Shown in pieces: positions 1 to 12,948 of a stretch of 64,000 bases of DNA. The DNA is taken from contig JACBWW010000004.1 in the NCBI GenBank assembly GCA_020086605.1, positions 37,905,232-37,969,231 on the forward strand, in the 5' to 3' direction. The notes beneath the pieces were generated by a model, which was given only the letters and a program-made list of their open reading frames with translations, made no database searches and had not been told where the DNA came from. How positions within the stretch are numbered: position 1 is the stretch's first letter; every line of letters begins with the position of its first letter. Position numbers and translations under genes: made by a program. The DNA is from Lanius collurio (Eukaryota > Chordata > Aves > Passeriformes > Laniidae).

Positions 1-1565
1 GAATTTCATTACTGTATACTTGTTCTTCTGCCTCTGAAGAAGTGTCATTTTTGTATCTGGGCAGCTGATGGTTCACCTTGAATCAGACTCTCACAGCAGC
101 CATGAGAATAATCATGGATCACAAGAGGCTGAAGGACAAAGAGGCAGGTGCCTCAATCTGACAGAATGCAGCGTGCTTCTAAACCAGAATCTTCAAATTG
201 TTAAAGGTCTACATTCCAAACAAAAAGCAAATGCTTAGGTTTTACTGGTGTTGAACTAAAGATAACAGTGAGGAAGAACTTTTTGCAGTGCAAGGAAAAA
301 ACATCTTAATATTGATAATGGAATGTAAAATACTGCCAAAGTAATTGATGCATATTGCATCAAATGATTCACTAAAATAACACTAGACAAAACACTGAAA
401 ATATGTCTGCATTTATGGGGAGATTAAATTAATGATCCGACATCAAGAATTTCCCTAACAAGTTCTTATTGACATAAACTGCTGAGAACTCTGTATGCAT
501 CTTTGAAAATCATCTAAAATATCCTGTGCCTAACTAAAGTAACGGGCTCAATGCATCTCATCTGCAGCATTTGAAGTGGATTTAGTGGGACTTCTGGGAT
601 TATCTCCCATCTGAAAAGCTTGCTGTGCCATTACAAAAACCATGAGAAATTAGCATGAATCTTCATTACTTGATCCAAGTTTTTAAGCTTTGATTCCTAA
701 ACACATGATTTCACTCAAAATATAGCATGATTCAAAATGCGTTGGTACTGTGATGTTTTCACCACTAGTACTAACTTAGTGATTATTTTTTAATCTGTAT
801 TTGTAAATATTTAGGATTCTAAAATAAGGTTCAGATGACTATAGAGTTTCTGTGGCTGTTCAAAGGAATCAAAGGACCAGTATAATTCCTTGAACTGTGT
901 GTAGTATTGCAGTGACATCTAAGCCAGAGCCAAAATTGAGGTCAAATGCTGAAAAGAAAGATTTATGACTTAATAATTAAGAAATGTCGGAATCATGCTT
1001 CAAGAAGGATTAAGTATAAAAATATAATTAAAACTGTTTTAATGTATGTCAGTCAGTAAAACAATATGAAATAAAATTTCAGGGAAAAAAAGCTAGGCAT
1101 ACCTCACTGCCACCCACAAACAGAATGAAAGAAGATAATCAAAATATATAATTAGTAGCAAGAGAGGTACACTCATTACTTTCTTGAAATCTAAAATGAA
1201 ATCCTGATTAAGAATTATAATTACTGCTTTTCAAACAGTGATCTGCAAATCCTATTTATTTTATGCAAAAAATATTCTGCTTGGTGTTAACTCTTCAGTT
1301 TGCTCTGGATTCATTAACTTCTTTCTGTCTGGAAAATAACTCATAGTTAAAGATGCCATAATTTTTTTTTCAATCCTTTCCCATGTCAGTGTTTTCTAGA
1401 TTTTGCCACAGGGATGTTAGGAATTTGAGAAAGGAAGAATTGGAAACATGGCCTTTGTCTAACTAGTGTTTAGCAGATAAAATAATTCCTAAACTTTTTA
1501 AAAGCTCCTGGTTTATGCCTTAGATTTTCCTTTAGCTCCTTGGAAATTACAATTTGAGTGGCCAC
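1..1565. other. AT-rich non-coding sequence, no gene seen
   Basis: The stretch is AT-rich with stop codons in all frames at short intervals. I see no splice-site-bounded coding segment, RNA gene or recognisable repeat. It is intergenic or intronic; the window alone cannot tell which. Confidence 0.6.
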
Positions 1566-1783
1566 TGAAGAACTTTTTGACAATGAAGGAGGTGAAACAT
1601 TGTCACAGGTTGCCCAAAGAGGCAGTAAAAATCCCATCTCTGGTAACATTCAAGGTCAGGTTAAAAGGGGCTCTGAACAACATGATCTAGCTGAAGGTGT
1701 CCCTGTTCGTTGCAGAGGGGTTGAACAGGATGATCTTTAAAGCTCCCATTCAACACAACTTATTCCATGATTCGATGATAAAG
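1566..1783 (+). repeat. CR1 LINE fragment, 3' end
   Basis: The block follows the order of the avian CR1 3' region: a 'gaaacattgtcacaggttgcc' type segment, then 'atctctggtaacattcaagg', then 'gttgaacaggatgatcttta', ending near 'ccatgattcgatgat', a decayed octamer tail. The orientation is plus. Only about 220 bp remains, as expected for 5'-truncated CR1 copies. It is clearly diverged (for example an A-rich segment where the family has GC), so it is not recent. The short open frame across it is incidental. Confidence 0.85.
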
Positions 1784-1999
1784 AAAAATTCCATTGAGAC
1801 TGGTTTTAGTGGCCTCAAAAAACTTTACCACTTGTAAAAGAATATAAAAAACATTTAGGCACTGTGAGTTCATTGGGGGCAGGGGCGGGTGAGGCTGGTG
1901 AATCACAAAGTTCTGTCCAGGTAACAGTTCACTGGGAAGGTCTGGGAATACTATAAAATTCTCGTTTGGTGTGTTACTCAATTTCTGCAAATGATTTGG

Positions 2000-2136
2000 T
2001 GTAGGGTCTGACAAGCCCCTGTCCTGGCAGGAAGCCCTTGTTTAGATAAAGGGAACTGCAGCATCTCCAGACGTGGGGTCTGACAGGCCCCTGCCCTGGC
2101 AGGGAGGCCTGGAGATAAGGAGGTTGCACAATCTCC
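2000..2136 (+). repeat. Imperfect tandem duplication at the LTR 5' end
   Basis: The first about 69 bp of the LTR (2000-2068) are repeated imperfectly at 2074-2136. Both copies share GGGTCTGAC, GCCCCTG, CCTGGCAGG, GATAA and ATCTCC in the same order. It is a U3 duplication, a common place for enhancer repeats in retroviral LTRs; regulatory function here is inference. Confidence 0.7.
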
Positions 2137-2640
2137 CTGCAGGCCCCGCTTGGGGAAACGCCGAGCCTTTTAGGTTACGGTGAGAAAAGACAGACCCGTG
2201 ATCCTCTAGGAAACTATATGTAAAATACCCTAATACCCATTGGTTTCTCACCCTTGCACACCCACCTCTGTACCCCCATGAAAGAGACCCCTCTACCCTG
2301 AGTCGGCAGAGGATCCGTCTCTGGTCCCCCCTTCGTGGAAGATGCAAGAATAAAGCTGCTTCTGCGGAACCACCAGCAGGACCTCTCCTCTCTCTGTCCG
2401 GGCCTGGCCGTGGGGGTTTGCCTTGCAGAGCAGAGCTGAAATCACTGCTGAATCACTTAGAGCTGATGGCTGCTGAGCCAGGCATCTCTGCAGGCACCCC
2501 CAGCCAACGGCTGAGAGAAGCCCCCTGGGAGACGGTTCCTCACGGGATCACCTCTCTGGGTCCGCTACGGCTTCTTGGGTCTGAGCCTCAGACCCCGACC
2601 AGCCCGGGCCGGGAGAACCCCCCAAGCATTAACAACTTTA
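2000..2640 (+). mobile_element. Solo LTR of an endogenous retrovirus (ERVK-like)
   Basis: A 640-bp GC-rich island in AT-rich surroundings begins TGTAGGG. It contains a plus-strand AATAAA near 2350-2355 followed by a GC-rich U5-like segment. The six bases before it (1994-1999, ATTTGG) recur exactly at 2641-2646, which fits a 6-bp target duplication. With that duplication the right end would read CTTTA, not the usual CA, so the right boundary could instead be the ACA near 2634. No gag, pol or env sequence adjoins it, so it is a solo LTR formed by recombination. The open frames of about 100 codons inside it on both strands are chance products of high GC. Confidence 0.7.
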
Positions 2641-2646
2641 ATTTGG

Positions 2647-4655
2647 CAGTTTGTAAAACATTTTTTATGGCTGAGAATGTTTTTTGGTTTTTTTTTTCCC
2701 TGACATTTTACTTTTTCTAAGCATTGTTTTTTCTCAGTTTTTTTTTTTTTTTACTGCTGCCTTCAGTGGTTGCAAATTCTATTTAATTCAGAGGAAATAT
2801 TCATTAAAGCAACTCAAGTTTTAACCATATGAATAAAATCTGGTAGGATGATTCAAGTGCTAATGTAAAAGGGGAGTGATGAGGATGATCTATATTTTGA
2901 AGGGACAATCATCTGTCCTTCAAAAGTTATGGCTGTTCTAGTATTGGCTTTATTTTTTTTAAAGATTAGGTTTTATGTTCACTGAACACATCATATGTTT
3001 GAAATTCATCTCTGTAGAATAATTTCTTATACATCATGTCTACACAGCTTGGTCCTGAGTTTGTAAGTGTTTAATGACTTTGGGATGATCTCTATTCAGT
3101 AGCAAGTAAGCTACAAATGGGTGATGAATCAAAAAGGGACAATGTGTTTAGAACAAGTATGAAAGAAGATTTGTAATGCTTTGAAAAAAATAGGTGTAAT
3201 ATTCAGGGGAGTTTCCACAAACTGAAAAAAGTTCCAAATGTTGTCACTAATCTTAATGTAAATAAGATTTCCTCTCTGAGACTGAATTACTTTTTAATCT
3301 CTTTGAGCCAGTAAATAATGTAGAACAAATTGGCCTTTGGTGAACTAAAATTCCCTCTTTCTAACTGCACATTTCTTGTCAGGCAAAAATAAAAGAAAAA
3401 TATGACTGTCAAACTCCTCTAAAACTGCAGTGAGATATCTGCACTTCTGGAATACATCACACTGCAACACGTCACCTCGAACCAGACCTTGAAACAATGC
3501 ACCAGAACCAAACCTCCTTACCTTAAGGTCTCTTGTCAGTCACTTGCAGCTGCAGATAATCTAATAATACTTTTAAAGACATCCTTCTATTAACTACTCA
3601 GCAACCTTTTTTCAGTATCACTGAAGTCAGTTTCCCCAATCACAATTTTATTTAGGCAAAGATTGAGATTTCTTCAAGCCTTCTATACTTTTACACAGCC
3701 AGCAAGGGCTTGACAGTTAAAATATTACACATATTGTTAGTGCTGGCTCTGCAGGTTGTTTTGTCTTGCCTATTATATAGACAAACAACTTTTCATGCAG
3801 GAAATTGTGAATGTATTATTTTCCTTTCTCTTACTTTATGGTCAGGAGAATATTATGAATACACGCAGTCAGACACACAATAAAGTAATTGAAGGTCAGG
3901 TGGGATATGTTTCTTGTATCCAGGATGAAATTTTCCTTTTTTTACTGTTGGTGTCATGCTCACAACAATAAGCAGCTTTAAAAATTGACAGATTTATCAT
4001 CTTGACATGCAATTTTCTGGGTAACTTTTCCAAAGCTGTGGTTAAACCATGAAGCTACTTGTATTTGGAAAAATAAACTGATTATGATGATGTACAGATG
4101 TTTTTACTATATTCAAATTTTTTTCCTGAGTTCTAACCTTGTCCTGTTATATTGAAGATATTAAATTCCTGGGGCTGATAATTAAGCTCAGTTCCTAAGA
4201 ACTGGAGAAAAAAGTCATTATGCTATATTGATGATGTTGAAAATACTGAGATTTAGGCAATCTTTGGAGCAAAGTCTTGGAACCTTAGTGCATGGAATGC
4301 TTTCTCTAGACAAAAATTATTCTTTTAGAAGTTGGTAACATATTGCACATGGAAACAAGTGTAGCATTATAAAAGTAAGGGCTGTGTGGTTAATAGGAGA
4401 AAGGTGTAAAATGGGGAACTGTCTAATTACAACCATGAAAATCCAAGCAATCAGGTTTAAAAATCAGTGGTGAAATGTGACATATATATGATTTGCCTTA
4501 TAAATTATTAAAATTGAGTAATTAGTTTGAAACAGCTCTACAAGGAATTTTACTTTTCAGAAAGACTCTAATTTCAGAAGAGATTAAACTGATTGTGTAT
4601 AGTCCAGTGTATTAAAGTCAGCACAGAGCAATTGTGACAAGTTTGAAACTCCTCT
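2647..4655. other. AT-rich non-coding sequence with short T-runs
   Basis: The block contains two T homopolymer runs near 2688 and 2738 and otherwise unremarkable AT-rich sequence. I see no gene, RNA or mobile element. Confidence 0.55.
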
Positions 4656-4659
4656 CAGG

Positions 4660-4805
4660 TCTCTCTACTCCATCCCTGGAAGAGTTCCAAAACCAAGGGA
4701 ACATGGCATTTCACAATATATTTTAGTGGGCATGGTGATATTATCTCAAAAATTGGACCTGATGATCTTGAAACTCTTTTCCAGCCTTACCGATTCCATG
4801 ATTTT
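4660..4805 (+). repeat. CR1 LINE fragment, 3' end (first of a pair)
   Basis: It begins with a 'ccatccctggaagagttcc' segment, passes through 'tttagtgggcatggtgata' and 'ttggacctgatgatcttgaa', and ends 'accgattccatgatttta'. This is the CR1 subfamily type with the 'tttagtgg' insert. It is plus-oriented, strongly decayed, and followed within a few bases by another CR1 3' end. Confidence 0.75.
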
Positions 4806-4930
4806 ATGGTGTGTTCAAGGCTGGATTGAATGGGGATTTCAGCAACTGGGTCTAGTCCCTGGTAAGGGGGTTGGAACAAGATAATCTTGAAGGTCCCTTT
4901 CAACCCAAACAATTCTAAGGTTATAAAGGG
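4806..4930 (+). repeat. CR1 LINE fragment, 3' end (second of a pair)
   Basis: 'gttcaaggctggattgaatg', 'gggggttggaacaagataat' and 'aaggtccctttcaacccaaa' followed by 'caattctaagg' are the CR1 3'-terminal motifs of a different subfamily. It has the same orientation as the preceding copy and almost abuts it, giving a head-to-tail dimer. It may be an insertion into or beside the tail of the older copy. Confidence 0.8.
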
Positions 4931-5724
4931 CAAACTGGTATGGACCAGTATGGACCACCAAAATAAGTTAATTGACCATTGGGGATGTTAGATGAAGCAG
5001 CTTCATATTAGGCTGGGTAATTTTCAGTGATGCTTCAGGAAATGTTTTTTGTTCTGTGTCATTCTTTTTCTTGGGGATTGGAGTGGGTGAAGAAGTTCTG
5101 TGAACTGAACTAAGCTCCTGATGAAAGAGGAAAACTGTTTTAATTTCTCACAATTACAAGAAGGCAAAGAAGACAATTCAAACTTAACAAGGGTGTTGCA
5201 GTTCCCTAAATCCAAACCATTGTGAGTTTGTACAAGGGCAGACTCCGAGTGCAGCCATCCATTTCTCCTCTTCATCTCTTTCTCAAGGACAGAAGGTAAG
5301 GAAGGAGGATCCTGTTTATCACTAAAAGTTATGGTGAAATTTAGAATGTGTTATTCTTGCAAGTGATGCAAAGCCTGCATTATTCTTATGCCGGAGAGTC
5401 CTAGCTTTCAAATAAATGGTGGGTGAGAGGTAACACCATCTTTCAATCTCTCAGGTTATGTCTTCAACTGGGCTTGAAATAAATTGCTCTGTGGATGAGC
5501 AAAGGACTTAATTCTCCTGGGCTACCAACCTAGAACTCTTCTCAAGTACAAAAGTCAAATATAAAACAAAGAAATCAAACAGCTGTAAGACCTGATAAAG
5601 TGCTAGCTGAAATAGGAGACCCAGAGGACTACAAGTATTATATAGCAAGCAAAGTATCATTCTCATATGAGTAGTGCATCATGTCAACTGTATTACTGCC
5701 AAGATAGGAAAAAGAAAGCAGGTA

Positions 5725-5778
5725 CACTTTGAAAAGAATAAAACTTTGAAAATAATATAACTTTGAAAAGAGTAAAAC
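5725..5778 (+). repeat. Three-copy 17-bp minisatellite
   Basis: Three successive imperfect copies of a unit near ACTTTGAAAAGAATAAA lie head to tail. It is a small local slippage product with no evident function. Confidence 0.75.
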
Positions 5779-6917
5779 AAAAAAAATATCCTAACCTGAA
5801 AACCAATCTCCTTTTTGTTGCTGAAGGTACAGAAGTTTTGATAAAAACATCAAGCTTTAAAATAAGCTGATGTAAGGTCAGAAGTATTTACAAGCCTAGG
5901 TAACTTCCTGTATCTGTACCTGTGCAAAGTAGATGTGGCTGTGAAACAAGCCAGAGAAAATTCCAGCTATCCAGAAAATTACCAAATTGTCTTTCTGCAA
6001 ATTATCAGTGGTAGTACAGGAAGAATAAAATCCTTCCACTGAGTGAGCAGTTCGAGTTAGGGAGTGTAGTGAGGCAGGTTTGGTATTAAATAGCCTACTT
6101 TACTAACATGAAGCTCATTGTCTAACCCATTGCAGTTCTTTTCAGTTCAGCCTGCAAAGGCTGTAGAGCATTCTAGCATTTGGCAGACAGTGGACCTTCA
6201 CCTTTTGCCTTCTATTTCTGATTCATCAGAACACCGGTAAGGTTGTAGCTTACTGTAGACTGTAATTAATCTGTTAACCTTCAGAAACAAAGCAGAAATG
6301 ATCTAAGGCTGATGTGTCTGTAAAAGTGTATAAGCAGCTTAAATTTAGAATCCAAGGTTAATGTCCAGCAAACTGATGAAATAAACTGGCTATCCTTGAA
6401 AAGTAATTCACTTAAGGGATATTAAGCCCCCAATCCCATCAACATCTGCTTTATTCAAATCTGATAAGAAGGTTGGAATGTTCACTTCACTTAGTACAAT
6501 AAAGACTAATCCTGCAGTGGTTTATAATGTGAATAATTTAAAAACCTGACCTTTTGGTATTGCAGCATTGTAGTCAAAAGGAATTTACACTGACAGTGGA
6601 TTCTCTCCTAAATGGTCCAAAAGCATTGCAAAGAGCAAAAACATGAAATGGCTTACCTGAATGCCATTTAGATCTTTATCTTTCCATTTCCATCTTTCAC
6701 TAAACCATGCTGAAATTTTCTTGAAGCTTGGGTAACTATAGTTTGATTGTTGTTGCTTTTTGTCCTTAGTAGGCACTATTTACCCTTGCTGTCAGTGTGA
6801 CCAGATTCTTTAATCCTGAAAACAACAGAAACAGTTCAACCCCATAAATATAAAAATATGAGCTTTTGTTAAACTCTTTAGGGAACCTACTTTAGGCAAC
6901 TAAGTTTAAACATAGGG

Positions 6918-6942
6918 GTTTTTTTTGTTTGTTTGTTTGTTT
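6918..6942 (+). repeat. (GTTT)n microsatellite
   Basis: An eight-T run is followed by four GTTT units. It is a simple repeat in otherwise unique sequence. Confidence 0.85.
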
Positions 6943-9900
6943 CCTTTAAGGTCTAATTCGGATATCAGTTGTTTGTTGAAATTGTACTGGCTTCATATCT
7001 CTCAAATTAGATCAGAATGAGACCAATTAGCTTTGGAAAAGGAAAGTTTTATTTCCTTGTACACAGGGTCCAAATACACTGTGGTACCAACATAAATGAG
7101 AAACAATTGAATTTTAAAATGAGGACTGAAATGACTTAATAGTGGTGTAGGTAAAGTCTAATACCAAAATTTTTCACCTATTAGAAATATCTTAAGCAAC
7201 AGATTTGCATTATGTTATTTTATTCCTTTGGAATTATGCTAATATGACTACAGCAGCATTCAGAAGGCTACAGTAGCACTTACCTAGTTCAGGAAAATTT
7301 TATAAGGGGACAAAGAAACAGTAACTAGGTACCTTACCTATTTCAAGGATTCTTTTCTATTATTCTATTTTTTTTTTTCAAGCAAAATGTGGTATAAGGG
7401 CCTTATCCCTCAAGATTAGCTGAGACTGCTGAAGGGAGATAAGTTCTTGCATTAAGTCCTAAAGAGCGAAAATTTATGAACGATCCACTCAAATTCCCAG
7501 TCAGGGTTGCATGGAGAGATTATTTTTTAGAATTACACTGAATTATTGAGTTGGAGACATCAGCAATCAGGAGTTCTAAGTTACAGGAAACATGCCTTTA
7601 ATATAAAAACTGACAAATCTTTTCATTTATTTACCCCATTTTTAAGTGTTATAAATTCTTTTTGCTATGTAGAAGTCACTGATGAAGTTTTAATCAGATA
7701 CTGATATAGAAGGTCAAATTTAGATTGCACTTCTTGGATGGGACTACCATACAAATATGAGTAACTTAAAAGACATTTGGACTTTCATTGAAAAATCTCT
7801 TCTCTCTGCATTTACTCAAAACCAGAATTTTGTTCTAATCATTAAACATTCATGAGTATTTATTCTTGACTTTGCATGATTAAAGTTATTTAATGCTAGA
7901 ATCCTAGAAACAGGAGCAAAGCTTTAGTATTTATGGAGAGGTATCTGTAAACTGAGTGGTCTTATGAATTATAGCTTGATCCAATCTAATTCCTCAAGGA
8001 ATACACTTTCTAGATACACATATTGGAGAACCATGTCAATGACAAATTGTCTCTGTGTAGAAAATTCTAAGCCCAAATTTTGCATTACTAGTTGTATCTG
8101 AGCTTTAATTCTGGGAATGTACCAAACTCAGTCTTTAGTGGGACCTCACCTCCATGCTCTTCCAGTGGTTAGTCTTAACCAACTGAAATAATACAACAGT
8201 TTAGTCAGAGGCTGATAAACTTGTTATAAAGAATTTTTGTTTGAATTATTTAACTGACTTATGAAAATGTTTATTCTACAGAACACTTAACAGAAACATA
8301 TATATCATATTTTTCCTAATACATAAACTTACCAGCAAGTGTTGTCATTATTTATTTATAATAACAGCAGGCTTTGTTCTAGAAAGTCGTAGGGTTGTAT
8401 TCAATTTAGATACACACTCAACACTGACCTTGCAGATAATGTAGAATTATTCTAGGTAGGTTGGATTGTTCTGTTAGATTAAGGATTAGTCAAATATTGC
8501 ATTTAAAACTTTAATACTCCTTAAAGTCAACTGTGTCCATAAAATTTGCTCTCTTCTAGGACAATTTCTTCCATCTATACCCACCAATGTTCCCTTTTTT
8601 CCACCCTATTAGCCAAAAGTTCATTGCTTCATTGTCATTTAGTTTTGTCAGCTGAGTGAGGAAGGAAGACTCCTATGTGCAGGCTCTTTTGTGACATGTA
8701 TAAGCTTCGGAGAATAAAATTATCAATTTCCAGATCCAGCAGCTGTAGGCGGTTCTAAAACAAGCTAACCCAGAGGAATGTCCTGACTGCTTATGTATAT
8801 CTTGTGTATAAAAACATACCTCCTGTCACTCTTTTCTTGCAGCCTCGGTGTTTGGTAAGACACATATTTGTTGGCATATTTTGGGAACTTATCATTTCCC
8901 TCTGAACTCTGACAAACAAAGCTTCCAGGGAGGTAATGGCTTGAGACCTGATCTCAAAGTCCTGTCTTTCAGTGTTAGTGCTGTGTTACATTTCAGTAAA
9001 TTATAACTTTCACAATTATTTCTGCCTATTTCTTTGTTCATAAATATAGATCCAGTATAACTTTTAGTTCATACATCCTTGTATGCTTCACTGTGTGTCA
9101 ATGAGTGCACAATGATTCTTCCCGTACAAAGCTATTTTCAGCTGGAAAGCACAGGGCTTCTGAAAATTATCACTCTTTAAGATACAAAGGTCCACCAAAT
9201 CCTTGATAGATGAGAGGAAAAAGCATGAAAAGGTTGGGTTTTTTCCTTCTTAAAAGTAGTCTGAGCCAAAGTTTTACACAATCATTAGTTATTGTTCCAT
9301 TAAATATAAAGTTAATATGGACTTACAGGAATTAGCTGATTTCTGATGAGTCAATATCATGTTTTTACCTTAAGCTCTCAGTGCTTCTGTAGTGGAAAAT
9401 CCATTTTTGATCTCAGTGTGCACTGCTTTGTCAGAGAAAATACTCAGCCAGCAGGTTTCCTAGGAAGTTCTCAAGTGCTTACATGTACCAGGATTGAAAC
9501 ACAAAGGTCTTCATCTTTCTTGAAGATAAACCAGTTGAAGTATAGGGCGTCAGTTTCTGTGTTCTCCTGCAAGATTCATTAACCATAATGATCCAGAGAT
9601 AGCATTAAACACTCTATCACAAGTTTCATTACTACATGCTGTTTTCCTATGGGCTATTGTACATGGCAAATGGAGAAATTATTACTGAGTGTATAAATAT
9701 TATTAGTTAGTTCCTAACAACAAAAAACAACAAAACCGAATGCAGTCTTTATGAGGTAAAAACTGCTGCATAGTTTGGCACATTCATCATATGGTTTTCC
9801 CTAATAGCAAGTCTGATAGTGGTGAATGACAGTTATTAGGCCTTACTGAATATATAGGAACAGCTGACATCTAATGGATGAAGATAAATTACTCTGATTA

Positions 9901-11995
9901 TGGTGCTAGGCTGTACAGACTAAAATTTTTGTTGAGATGTTTAGGGTGATTTAAAAAATTAACATGGTAATTCAAGTTAATGTGCTATACATATATCAAG
10001 ATTTCTTTGACATTTAATCATGAAGTTCTGCTTTGAAAAGCTGCAAGCATATATAATGTTACTGCTAATATTCACTAACAATCAAGGACCATTCTAAAAG
10101 AACAAATGTAACTGATGTTGTCTAGTGTAGTCACAAAAAATGACAGGGTTCTCATCAATTATACATGCTTCCACTCAAAGGCATTATTTTATTCTGCAAC
10201 TAGCTAGCAATTCGTAGAACAACATGATATCTAGTTTTTAAGTCCTTTTACTTGCCAAGGTTCTGGGTGACCTCTGCGTTCAAACAATTGAAAATTAAGT
10301 GGGCACTGTAACAATTTTGGAAGAGGAAAAGCCTCACAACATTAACTTATTTTTAGCAGTTCTGTTTTCTTAGTCTAGTGTCAATCAGGTTTTGCAGACT
10401 GAAAATGTGGTTAATGCTTGTTTTTGTGAAGCTTGCAACATGAATGTTGGTAGTAAAATCACTGTGATGCTTTTCATAGATAATTCGAACCCATACGACC
10501 ACCCCTACTGTTTTAAACACTGTAAGAATACTCATTAAAACCAAAAGGCAGATGTCAGAAATTATGCATCCCATCTGATTTGTCCTTAAAAATCACGCAA
10601 CCTCTAGAAAGGAAAGAAAATATTTTTAGAAGTAATTGTTTGCTAATGCTGCAGGCTGCAGGAGCACACTTCCCAATACTTATGGTTCCACAGGTGGTTA
10701 TTTCTCACTATGGTACCACAAAGTTTCTCTCTCCGCGCTACCCGACTGCATACATTGGTAATTCAAACTATTCCACACCACTTGCCATTGCCTGTGGGAA
10801 ACATTTTCTGCAAGACTATTATTTTAAAAAACTGTGATGTTTCTATGCAAGTTTGTACATTTCCAATGCAGTATAAAAAATGTACCCCACATCTCAGCTA
10901 AAATTTCTAGTTATTATACTGATCTGCTATAGTCAGACAGTTCTAATTTTTTTTTTCTCATCTGATCTTCAGCTATTAGCATGTCAGACAGAAGTAAAAT
11001 ATTTTTGTGGCCCATGAAAAGTAGATCTCATGTTCTCAATCAGTAAAAGACTGTTAAGATGTGCACTGAAGTAGGCCTGTAGTGAAAGCATAAAATTATC
11101 CAAGTCAGTTTCTTATATTGCAAAACATGCTTGATTGTTCTCTTTTCTCCAAAAAAAGCTATGCTGGCAATGACATTTTCAATAAGACATCAGATATGCA
11201 GTGTATTTAATGGATTTTTTCATACCTCTATTTGTAATAGAAAACTATTATTTCCTCCCTTCTCTCAGTTTCTTAACCCTAATATATTCTATTGAGTTTT
11301 CCATTTGAAGACTGTATATAGTTTTGTTATCTCAATACTCAATGGACTCTATCTGACCACAGTAATCTCTATCAATTTTCACTGAAAATTCAACAATGTT
11401 CACATCAAGGATTACACAATAGAGTATTATGGCAACTGTAGTTTCCTCAGAAATTAAAATACGTAGAGTAGGTCACTTTCCAAGCTACTTTGGAATGGTA
11501 ATCTTTTCATTATAGAATTTGAATTATATACAGACACCCAGTTTATTGTTCCTTTTTTCTTTCATTTTTTTTTGAAAAACACACATGATCTGTTATTTAA
11601 AGCCTAGCCTCAGGATGAACACCATTGTGAAGTGCATTAGCATTACGGTAGAAAATACATGTATCAAGGAAAATAAATCTAAATTGATTAAAAAATAATC
11701 TTTAAAAAATTGCATGTATATACATGATAAAGATATTATTCTCTTTTAATCCATGCTTTTTATGTCCCTTCCATGAAATATCTACACTACATGTGCTGTC
11801 ATGCTAGAATAGTCTGTATTATTTTTCAAGGGAAGTTTATCTAATCTCACTGTATTTTTAGTGTCTCCATTTGTGCTTTTTCTATCCCTTAGAGAAGAAA
11901 ATAATAGGCACATCTGGACTATGGTTCACATAGTTTGAAAACAGTCTTCTAAAATGTTATTGGAAATACACTTTAAATGTGATAATGTGATCTCT

Positions 11996-12046
11996 CTTTT
12001 GTTTTTCTTTTTTTTTTCTTTTTTTCAATTTCTTTTCTTTTTTTAA
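11996..12046 (+). repeat. Polypyrimidine tract, T-rich
   Basis: About 50 bases are nearly all T with scattered C. It is low-complexity sequence with no adjoining exon that I can support. Confidence 0.8.
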
Positions 12047-12605
12047 GAAAGGAATAAAAAGCAAAAGTCCCTTCCCAGTGCCTGACTTGCAATGGGGACA
12101 TCCATATTCTGAAGAGATGACATCTAAAGCATGTGGGGTAATAGCTACAGTTTGGTTCAAACTAAACCGCTCTACTGAGAGAAGCAGGACCTTCACTGAG
12201 GCTGAGAGAAAAATGCCTGAAGAAAAGCCTAGTAGCAGTTTCAAAAGCTGCCTTTTAGGTGTGCATTATAATATAATGTTAGATCGTATGATTATAATGT
12301 AGTTTTCCAAAGGAACCTGTAACACTTTTGCAATGGAGACCATAATTGTTGAATTCAAAATTATTAAATGCATTCTTTTAATTGTGCCACCTCAATTCTT
12401 TGCTCACTGTAATTCTCATTCCTAGTTACTGTCTAGGGGAGCATTTTAATTATTATTTATTCCCATCCTAGAGGTATATGTAGAATAACAAGCTTGCAAA
12501 ACTTCCCTTCTTCTACTTGTTGTTCCAGTGTTCCTGTGAGTACTACAGCAGTAACTAAAATATGTCCTATCCTTCAAAAGTAATACACAACAATAAAAGC
12601 TGTAA

Positions 12606-12688
12606 GGAAAAAAAAAAAACAAACCAAAAAACCCAAAGAAACAAACAAACAAAAAACCCAAAACAACCTAAGACAAAAAAACCCTAAA
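12606..12688 (+). repeat. A-rich low-complexity block
   Basis: An A run is followed by irregular CAAA, AAACCC and ACAAACAA units over about 80 bp. It could be the expanded tail of a lost insertion; no element body can be recognised on either side. Confidence 0.75.
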
Positions 12689-12867
12689 CCAGCAACTCAT
12701 GGAACACATACTCACTAGAATTTGCAACTATCATAAATTTTGGAAAAATTGTATGATGTGTGCAACATGCAAATGTAGAACAGAAATCTTGTCATAAAAC
12801 AGGATAATAAATGTGCTGGTCATTTATTTTTCCTTTGAAAGAAGCAGTGAAATACTCAACAGAATTA

Positions 12868-12948
12868 GGCTTTAATTTAATTAATTACATTTCATTAATT
12901 AAATTATTTTAATTAATTAAAAGTTCTAATTAAGTTTAGAATTAAACT
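12868..12948. repeat. TTAATTAA-rich palindromic AT block
   Basis: About 80 bp is almost entirely A and T with repeated TTAATTAA palindromes and a nearly mirror-symmetric core around 12875-12920. It could form cruciforms or bind AT-hook or homeodomain proteins, which is inference from base composition only. Confidence 0.6.

Larger units (their letters stand above)
4931..11995. other. AT-rich non-coding sequence, no gene seen
   Basis: Seven kilobases hold only minor simple repeats, listed separately. All open frames are short and share no recognisable family. Around 8800-8870 a TATAAAA followed by a pyrimidine-rich AG site was noticed, but no continuing exon could be supported. Confidence 0.55.

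Noticed and set aside
2042..2720. About 100-codon frames on both strands
   Set aside because: They are inside the GC-rich LTR; no similarity to retroviral proteins is recognisable.
8700..8900. TATAAAA followed by a pyrimidine-rich AG, as in a promoter or LTR
   Set aside because: No LTR ends, polyadenylation signal at suitable distance or exon could be supported.
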